NCBI GenBank assembly: GCA_949358305.1
Contig: OX442323.1
Coordinates: forward strand, 2,790,001 to 2,854,000
DNA: 64,000 bases
DNA from: Strigamia acuminata
Taxonomy: Eukaryota; Arthropoda; Chilopoda; Geophilomorpha; Linotaeniidae
Direction of reading: 5' to 3'
Shown one piece after another: positions 57,222 to 64,000 of this stretch. The notes below the pieces were generated by a model. The model made no database searches. It was not told the origin of the DNA and saw only the letters and a program-made list of their open reading frames with translations. Both the position numbers and the translations under genes were made by a program. Numbering within the stretch: the first letter of the stretch is position 1; each line of letters starts with the position of its first letter.

Positions 57222-57800
57222 TCCACGTTCATTATTTATATTGAATTCAACCGAGTCACCGAAACCACTTTGTCACTATGTTACATTTCATCACATAATC
57301 ATCCTTTAACCTTTGAATTAACAAAGCATCAACCACTTCACTCTAGTACTTTAAATTTCATAAAAGAACAGTTGTCATTAGGAATCCCACCATCAGAAAT
57401 TCAGAGAATACTGCAACAAAATATTTTCACAAGGGAAAATTGTGAAAATAAAATAAAATTGACCAAAGAACATTTGTAAGTTTTAGAAACCTAAAAGAAA
57501 TTAATTGTAAGCTCAAGGGAGGTTCACATTTGCACTCAGATGATGCAAACAAATCAACTGCTGGCTAAAAAGTATGATCCAAAATATTGTTGCGATGTGG
57601 TTATTGGAGATTCAGAAATAAATTTCTTACCAAACAGTTCAGATTTATTTCTTTTTGGTTTTCAGATTAAATCCCAACTTGAAATTATGAAAGAAAGGGA
57701 TAAAAACTGTTCTTTGCATTGATGATACTCACTGTATGTATTAATCAATATAAGTACAAATTGTTAAACTTAGTGGTGTTATTATATGGTACTATTTACT
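57222..57800 (+). pseudogene. Decayed Mutator-like (MULE) transposase fragment
   Basis: The stretch around 57280-57410 (SSHNHPLTFEL ... PLHSSTLNFIKEQLSLGIP) resembles the N-terminal zinc-binding and helical part of animal MULE transposases. After frame changes, 57505-57550 gives LKGGSHLHSDDA and 57585-57725 gives a conserved block ending before a CIDDTH-like motif, the site of the first catalytic Asp. At least two frameshifts and several stops separate the parts, so it cannot code. The continuation is lost where the 28-bp minisatellite begins. Confidence 0.55.
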
Positions 57801-57815
57801 ATGATTTATCCTATA

Positions 57816-58292
57816 TATAGAGATTTGTTCCGTTCTTATTATGTGTAGAGATTTGTTCCGTTCTTATTATGTATAGAGATTTGTTCCGTTCTTATTATGT
57901 ATAGAGATTTGTTCCGTTCTTATTATGTATAGAGATTTGTTCCGTTCTTATTATGTATAGAGATTTGTTCCGTTCTTATTATGTATAGAGATTTGTTCCG
58001 TTCTTATTATGTATAGAGATTTGTTCCGTTCTTATTATGTATAGAGATTTGTTCCGTTCTTATTATGTATAGAGATTTGTTCCGTTCTTATTATGTATAG
58101 AGATTTGTTCCGTTCTTATTATGTATAGAGATTTGTTCCGTTCTTATTATGTATAGAGATTTGTTCCGTTCTTATTATGTATAGAGATTTGTTCCATTCT
58201 TATTATGTATAGAGATTTGTTCCGTTCTTATTATGTATAGAGATTTGTTCCGTTCTTATTATGTATAGAGATTTGTTCCGTTCTTATTCTGT
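57816..58292. repeat. 28-bp minisatellite, about 17 copies
   Basis: The motif TAGAGATTTGTTCCGTTC plus ten further bases (TTATTATGTA) recurs every 28 bp from about 57818 to 58266 with almost no variation; one copy has CCATTC and the last has TTATTC. Such uniformity points to recent expansion. Confidence 0.97.
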
Positions 58293-58299
58293 ATTCACC

Positions 58300-58800
58300 T
58301 GTGTTAATGTGTGAGGTGGTGTTTTTCTTTGCACAGAGTGCATTTAATTCTCATCAAGTATGGTGAACATTATCAAGTGGTTCGGGATGAATTTCAAAAG
58401 GGATATCCTGAGATATATTGTATAGCAGAGAGCACAGGCCATCCTATTTTGTTCAGGGAAATCATTTTAGTTGGAACGTTAGCCCATATGGTAATTGTTT
58501 GGACAAAAAGGACGAGTTGGATGAGATGTTTGTCAACCAAAATGGCAAATGTTTCAAATTTGGTGGCCACAATTTAGTATAATTTAAAAAAAAAAATTAA
58601 AAAAATTAAATTACATTTTTATTTACCTTTTGTTAATTCTTTTAGGTGAAGGTTTGAGTAATGAACTGCAAATGATTGAAAGTACTTTTGGAGCCTCGTC
58701 ACGGGAAGAATTAGTGACACAAATGATGAAGGAAGATAGAGATAAAAATATCGAACCTAGGAAAACTTGTTAGAGATGAAAAGTTAATTGAAAGTAGTTT
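58300..58800 (+). other. Possible coding remnant of unknown origin
   Basis: A frame at 58311-58460 (LIKYGEHYQVVRDEFQKGYP) and, after a one-base shift, its continuation to 58577 look protein-like. An AT-rich stretch ending in TTTTAG at 58645 is followed by another short frame to 58770. Phases do not match across the putative intron. I do not recognise the sequence. Confidence 0.25.
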
Positions 58801-58834
58801 AAAAATTGTTGATTGGGGGTGGATTTTAATGGAT

Positions 58835-58870
58835 TTTATTTTATTTTATTTTATTTTATTTTTTTTTTAA
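58835..58870. repeat. (TTTTA)n simple repeat
   Basis: Repeats of TTTTA followed by a T-run; low complexity. Confidence 0.9.
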
Positions 58871-58936
58871 TGTTGAGATTGATCTTTTCTACCGGAAGAA
58901 CTACAGTTCATCGGAAGTGGTTTGTTGACTACGGTT

Positions 58937-59510
58937 TCAACCATTACAATTCACAACAACATTTGCTTCGTCAAACAGTTGCAACAACACAGTTGTAACA
59001 TCAGAATGTGCCTTATCAGCTTCATCAAACAGCAACACGGCACTTGGATATTCTTTCTGACCCACTGTATGTTCCGTCAGTCTCTGCTCCAGAGGAAACC
59101 ACCTCCGTTCTTCCGCTTCGCTTTCCCGTTTCTTTTCTGCAAACTTCAAAAACAACAAATATTTCTTTCAATTCCAATTCACTTTGATTATTTTCTCTTG
59201 GTATTCCTGCATCGTCGTTTTAATCTTGGGGTCCCTCACGTAGTCCAGGGGCGTGTGCCCGCTGTCATTTTCTTTATTCGGATCAGCCCCAGCTTCGAGA
59301 AGAATCCGAACGTTTCGGAATCGTAATGCAGCGCAGTGAAACCACGAAACGAAGCCCGGTTGTTTAATCTGTCGCAGAATTTCCCTTTTTGCGAATATAC
59401 AGAACTAAAAAAAACACAACAAAAATTAAAGAAAAACATTTACGAAAATATTCTTTCAACATCACCTTCCAGCAAAAGCATCTGCTTTCGAGTGCATTGG
59501 AATATCTTTG
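58937..59510 (-). pseudogene. CLPB: CLPB (Skd3) pseudogene fragment retaining introns
   Basis: On the minus strand, pieces align in order with the animal mitochondrial disaggregase CLPB, an AAA+ protein with N-terminal ankyrin repeats. A linker piece (SNALESR, near 59470-59505) is followed by an intron-like gap ending TTTTTTTTAG. Then come ankyrin residues (LNNRASFRGFTALHY, about 59330-59405) and, after a frameshift, LLEAGADPNKENDSGHTPLD. A 39-nt intron (59144-59182, GTGAAT...TTTGAAG) keeps phase into [16 protein letters not shown]. The Walker A part is missing: the text jumps from TVGQ to the Walker B block ([10 protein letters not shown]). The fragment then ends near 58937. Introns show a DNA-level copy, not a retrocopy. 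It is non-functional; the working gene should lie elsewhere. Confidence 0.75.
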
Positions 59511-59677
59511 TAAACTAAATTACATGTATTACACAAGTATTATCACCTGTTGATGTCTGGTGTTTCACCTACCGTCTTCAACCGAAAATAAGACCATGGT
59601 GTAGTATTCGAATACAACACCATGGTGTTATACTCAGCCGATATCATGTAAGTTTGTCGAAAAAGTAAAATTGTTAT

Positions 59678-59885
59678 TGGAGTGTTTGTGGAATGTCCAC
59701 CCCATCTGCTTAGTGTCCCCTCCAACAGTTATGTATCTTGTTTCCAACATGTGTGTAAACACTCCCTTGCCTACGTCACAAATAGCCCCAATAAAAAACT
59801 CAGTCTTGTTACCTTTTTCACCCAACATGGTCGTTCTTATGCTCACTCCAACACATCAGCTCGCATCGACTCGGAAAACACAATA
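59678..59885 (+). repeat. M4 5' LTR (208 bp)
   Basis: Identical to 62512-62719. AATAAA is at 59790-59795. Confidence 0.95.
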
Positions 59886-59886
59886 A

Positions 59887-59901
59887 TGGCGACGAGGATG
59901 G
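59887..59901 (+). promoter_or_regulatory. M4 primer-binding site, tRNA-Ser(GCT)-like
   Basis: TGGCGACGAGGATGG lies one base after the LTR and is complementary to a tRNA-Ser(GCT) 3' end over about 15 bases. Confidence 0.75.
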
Positions 59902-60077
59902 ATCAATCTTCAACAATCCACATGGTAGAAATGAAAATTGTGATTTTTTGCGAACTTTGGTGAACTTTTGTGAACTTTTCGGACCGTTGCTAACCACGCG
60001 TCTCTCGTTAGGCCTAATCGCTCGTGCTCAATTCTTTACGTGATCGTGCTTGCATTTTTTTCGATTTTGTGATCAAT

Positions 60078-61151
60078 ATGTCATCGCTAAAAGGCGCACC
60101 ACGGGAATATGACCCCAACGACGATTGGGAGTTGTACTGTATGCGGATGACGAGCATATTCAAGTGCAACAAAATAGAAGACGACGAGGAAAAAGTGCAT
60201 ACGTTATTGGCGTACGTCGGAATGCCGACTTTCAAACAGTTGGTTGCCCTAGCCGCTCCGAAAAAGCCCGCAGAAGTGAAATATGACGAATTAATCGCAT
60301 TAATGCAGAAAAATTCGCGCCCAAAACCGCTCGTGCTCGCTGAAATTCGACGCTTTCATCACCGCGATCGTTTGCAGGGGGAAACGGTAATGGAGTACTC
60401 ATTGGCATTACAAGAACTGGCACAGAACTGTAAGTTTGCAAACAAATCAGATGAACTTAGAAATCGTTTTTTGTGCGGACTTAAAAATGAGCAAGTCCAG
60501 CAAGCTCTGACCTTGAAGGAGAAATTGACTTTTGATGTGGCGGTCGAGTTTGCAGCCTCTGCAGAAATTTCACACAAGGAATTTTCCGACATTGCTGCGA
60601 AACCGGCTTCATCAGCTCCTGTGCACAAGGTTAATGACTCAAAACCACGCCACAACGCAAAAAGGTGGGGTGGAAAACGTCCGTCGAAGGACACCTCATC
60701 GTTCACGGCCCCGCAGCAATCATCTCGTAAGCAGGGAAATGCATCTGCGTGTTCATCGTGCGGTAGGAATGGCCACTCTCGCGAATCGTGTCGCTTTAAA
60801 GATGCCAAATGTCATGGCTGTGGCAAAACGGGCCACATTCGTCCGGTCTGTCGCTCATCAGCGCAGCACAACAACCTGACTCATTCTGTTGGCGTCTTGG
60901 ACGATTTGACGTTTTATCGTGTCCAGTCTCATCACAAGCAGGTGGTAAATTCGGTTCATTTGCCACGAGTTCAGCCTGTCTTCGTCACCGTACGTATCGA
61001 CGGTGTCGACCTTGATATGGAGTTGGATACGGGTGCCAGCGCATCAATTATCAGTTTGGACATATATTTAAAAAATTTCTCTCGTTTTCCTTTACAGACC
61101 ATTCCGTGCGGCATGACGACATTCACTGGACAACAGATTCCGATAGGTTAG
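60078..61151 (+). pseudogene. gag: M4 Gag-protease, truncated by internal deletion
   Basis: Starts at ATG 60078 (MSSLKGAPREYDPNDDWE), aligned with the M3 Gag start. A Gag region of about 220 residues is followed by two CCHC knuckles (CSSCGRNGHSRESC and CHGCGKTGHIRPVC) and the protease motif LDTGASAS. The frame stops at 61149-61151, just after the deletion junction, so the protease is incomplete at its C-terminal half. Gag itself is intact and might still form particles. Confidence 0.85.
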
Positions 61152-62347
61152 TGATTCCTTCCTCCATCCAGCGTTTGGTTCTCATCGAACTCCACGCAGG
61201 TCATTACGGCATTGTCCGTACTAAATCGTTGGCTCGAGCCAAGGTTTGGTGGCCTGGAGTCGATGCAGATATTGAACGCACGATCAAGAATTGTGACGTT
61301 TGCCAGCGAAGCCTGCCCGACCCGCCTAAATCTAACACCGTCAAATGGCCTGTCCCTGATCAGGTGTGGGGTCGAGTGCACCTGGACTTCGCCGGCCCCT
61401 TCCACAATTCAATGTTTTTACTAGCCGTTGACGCCAAATCCAAATGGTGTGAAGTGCGCGCGATGTCAACCACCACCGCCGCTGCCACCATTGCTGTAGT
61501 GAAGTCGTGGTTTGAGAGTCACGGACTGCCGCTGCATTTCCACACTGACAATGGACCTCAGTTCACTTCACAGGAATTCCGCAATTTTTTGGCTGTCAAC
61601 GGGATTCGGCACACTCTCTCACCACCGTACCATCCTGCTACAAATGGTGCGGTCGAAGGCTTCGTGAAAACCTTTAAAAATCAGGTAGACAAGTTGTTGG
61701 CCATTAACTTTTCGTTGTCAGCTGCTGTATCGCATTTTCTGGCGTCATACCGCTCTACGCCACACGCCACAACTAAGGTTTCACCTGCATTTGCGTTCAC
61801 GAATAGGGAGATGCGCTCCAGATTGCATCTGCTCAACCCGAAATTGTTGCCTGAACCTGGCCACTCCAAAACGCCACGTCGCTTTGAGGTAGATGATTTG
61901 GTGTTCGCTCGTGATTATCGAGGCACCAAGCGCTGGATTCCAGGTATTGTTCGCCGCAAATCGTCCTCTACTACATACGACGTAGAAGTCGCACTGGACG
62001 TTGTTTGGCATCGCCACGTGGACCAGTTACGCCCGCGTGCGGATGGTGTTATATTGCCTCATATGGGGGGAAGAGATCGTGGAAGTTCGCTGCTTGCCTT
62101 GCTTCCTACTTCACAACCGACCATTCCACCTGATAATATGAACATTCCACCAACTGTACCTGTTCCACTCCCAATACCTGCTCCCACAGTTGCACCCCAA
62201 CCCACTGCTCCAGTACCCAATCCGCCGCTACCTGTTCGTGCGCCGTCACCGCTTGCAGTTGCTGGTCCGAGTACCGCTCCTCCAGCTGTTCGTAGCCCTC
62301 GACCAGTCCGTAAGAAAAAACCGCCAGACTATTATGGTTACAATTGA
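61136..62347 (+). pseudogene. M4 integrase remnant, out of frame with Gag
   Basis: Real homology starts at 61136 (DSDRLVIPSS), matching the region before the HHCC module of M3. It has the zinc module (HAGHYG ... CDVCQR), core residues in LDFAGPF, TDNGPQF and GAVEGFVK, and a Pro-rich tail to TGA 62347. Compared with M3, about 675 residues covering the rest of the protease, reverse transcriptase and RNase H are absent, and the join shifts the frame. Without its own start it is unlikely to be translated. Confidence 0.85.
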
Positions 62348-62511
62348 TGTAGTGTGTTGTTTTATCGATTTACTCTTATTTTGTAGTGTTTAATTTTAAT
62401 TCCTTTATTAGCATTTTGATACAATTGCGAATTTAATATTCATTCATTTTATTACCATTCATGTTAGTTTTATCTTGTTTAATTGGTGTTTGTCCCAATT
62501 AAGGGAGATAC

Positions 62512-62719
62512 TGGAGTGTTTGTGGAATGTCCACCCCATCTGCTTAGTGTCCCCTCCAACAGTTATGTATCTTGTTTCCAACATGTGTGTAAACACTCCC
62601 TTGCCTACGTCACAAATAGCCCCAATAAAAAACTCAGTCTTGTTACCTTTTTCACCCAACATGGTCGTTCTTATGCTCACTCCAACACATCAGCTCGCAT
62701 CGACTCGGAAAACACAATA
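62512..62719 (+). repeat. M4 3' LTR (208 bp)
   Basis: Identical to 59678-59885 and preceded by the purine tract AATTAAGGGAGATAC (62497-62511), matching the M3 tract. Confidence 0.95.
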
Positions 62720-63024
62720 GTTATTTCCTCTATTAATTTGTATTCATTATGCTGATTAAAAAAACAAAAAAGATAAAAATTAACAAAAACAAGGATATAC
62801 TGTACGTTTAAATATTTTTATCCAAATCTGAATATATAACCAAGGTGTTGTATTTGAAAACAATCAAAAATCCGAATATAACACCATAGGAGTATGTTCG
62901 AATATAACACCATGGTGTTTTAACTGACGTGGTGTTGTATTTGAATTTTTCACCAATGTTTCAAAAATGACAGTTTTCAACGAAACTCGAATACAACACC
63001 AAGGTGTTATTTTCAGGTGAAGAC

Positions 63025-63736
63025 TCACAATTTTAATTGCAAGCATAGAGTGAGGGTCCAGTTTTTTTGAACACGACTGTACAACGATTACAATAACCTA
63101 AGTTGCAAACGCGAAGAATTAAGTCTGGGTGTAGACGTTTGTGGTTCGATGCTATTTGCAGCAACCTTAGCTTGCCTAATTTTTTCTTGATGCTTTTTGC
63201 TGCGGTCTGTTGAGTTTATGGTGACACAGTATGGCAGCACTGATGTGTTTTTAATTTGACCGATTGAATTGAAAGATACTCACCGAATGTCTACAAACTA
63301 GCAGTGCTGGACCGGGAATTGGCCGGTGACGTGAAATTTTTTTCATACCCGGTGGCCCGACCTGTCCACACATGCCATTCCTAGGCACCACTGACATATC
63401 AAGTACAAGTAAAAGTAAATATAAAAATACAAAAATTTAGTTTGCTGATCCAGCTAGGTTGATGCAAAACACTCAAAAATGAAATATGTCGAGTCAATTC
63501 TGCAAAACATAAAAAACAAATTCATACCAATGCCGCATTTTATCGATTAAGAGCCGCGGCTCTTATTCAAAACTGCCATTTTTTTCAGCAATTACAATTT
63601 CGGTTTTTCGTTTGTTACAAATGAAGTTTGAACGTCACGAACGTTAAATACGGAAACAATACAGTACTTTTGCAAAAATACTCGGCACACCCAGGGCGAC
63701 ATGGTATGTGTGGTGGGGGAACGGAAATGAACGTGT
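63025..63736. other. AT-rich flank, no gene seen
   Basis: No coding frame. A perfect palindrome GAGCCGCGGCTC occurs at about 63550-63561. A 92-bp segment (63302-63393) starts CAGTGCTGG and ends CACCACTG with loosely matching ends like a tiny hAT relic, but it lacks an 8-bp target duplication. Confidence 0.4.
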
Positions 63737-63915
63737 GTCGACTAGACGTTACGTCGACTAGACGTTACGTCGACTAGACGTTACGTCGACTAGACGTCAC
63801 CAAAGAGTTGGTCGACTAGGCGACCAGAAGTAATACCGTCGACTAAACGTTTTGCCGACTAAATGATCGTTTAGTCGCTGGTGTAGACTAGACGACAGTC
63901 GACTAAACGATTGGA
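63737..63915. repeat. 16-bp palindromic tandem repeat (GTCGACTAGACGTTAC) decaying to the right
   Basis: Four units at 63737-63800, the last with CGTCAC. They are followed by about 115 bp of scattered variants in both orientations (GTCGACTAGGCGACC, GTCGACTAAACG, CGTTTAGTCG). Nearby, 63533-63556 and 63948-63970 form an imperfect inverted pair (ATTTTATCGATTAAGAG and its complement), so the repeat may be the interior of a small non-autonomous element. Confidence 0.75.
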
Positions 63916-64000
63916 CCCGTCTCAGCCGCAGCTACTATTCGAGGGCGACTCTTAATCGGTAAAATACGTTAAACGTATTACGCTTCAAGTAAAAGCAAAA

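Larger units (their letters stand above)
59678..62719 (+). mobile_element. M4: internally deleted Mag-like Ty3/gypsy retrotransposon
   Basis: Identical 208-bp LTRs (59678-59885 and 62512-62719) start TGGAGTG and end ACACAATA. The target duplication is GTTAT (59673-59677 and 62720-62724). A PBS and a polypurine tract are intact, but the interior lacks reverse transcriptase and RNase H. The ends, PBS and proteins place it in the same lineage as M3. Confidence 0.95.
59574..63024. mobile_element. Palindrome-rich MITE with terminal inverted repeats, split by M4
   Basis: The left end 59574-59612 (GTCTTCAACCGAAAATAA...) is the inverse complement, with few mismatches, of 62987-63024 (...TTATTTTCAGGTGAAGAC). 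Between them the motif AACACCATGGTGTT and the words TTCGAATACAACACC recur in both orientations (59590-59635, 62840-62960). Removing M4 and one copy of its GTTAT duplication leaves an element of about 400 bp without coding capacity. No clear target duplication is seen outside the inverted repeats. Confidence 0.6.

Noticed and set aside
63302-63393. Tiny hAT transposon with CAGTG ends
   Set aside because: End similarity is loose and no 8-bp target duplication flanks it.

Overview
The window is repeat-dominated heterochromatin from an animal, most likely an invertebrate. It has no intact single-copy host gene. Evidence for a metazoan host: spliceosomal introns with GT/AG borders, BEL/Pao and Ty3/gypsy LTR retrotransposons, a decayed fragment of the metazoan mitochondrial AAA+ gene CLPB (Skd3), and remnants of Mutator-like and MITE-type DNA transposons. 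An arthropod such as a springtail is only a guess; the sequence alone does not name the species.

Layout. (1) Bases 1-2978: 3' part of a BEL/Pao element, with pol C-terminus and probable 3' LTR. (2) Bases 2979-54944: one array of a 280-bp satellite, about 78 monomers in total, split into four blocks (2979-10502, 22839-34246, 47114-48261, 53260-54944) by three complete LTR retrotransposons. M1 (10503-22838, minus) and M2 (34247-47113, plus) are related but divergent 12-13 kb Ty3/gypsy elements with gag, a -1 frameshifted pol, and a spliced third gene (ORF3). M3 (48262-53259, minus) is a compact Mag-like Ty3/gypsy element with a single gag-pol frame. All three have LTR pairs that look identical and 4-5 bp target duplications, and removing them restores satellite phase. 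(3) Bases 54945-64000: satellite-free, AT-rich flank holding a decayed MULE transposase, a 28-bp minisatellite, an intron-containing CLPB pseudogene fragment, a palindrome-rich MITE split by an internally deleted Mag-like element (M4, 59678-62719), and a 16-bp palindromic tandem repeat.

How the parts work together. In M1 and M2 the LTR drives a genomic RNA primed by a tRNA-Pro-like primer. Gag is made directly and Gag-Pol by -1 slippage at A_AAA_AAC. ORF3 sits 3' of pol, where env lies in errantiviruses, and its exons imply a spliced subgenomic mRNA. ORF3 has no signal peptide or membrane segment, so it is not an obvious envelope; it is the best candidate here for an undescribed function. M1 Gag begins with an AT-hook-like motif, which is notable for an element living in an AT-rich satellite. 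The satellite monomer carries a large dyad symmetry and shows higher-order repeat organisation, so centromeric or pericentromeric chromatin is a reasonable, untested hypothesis.
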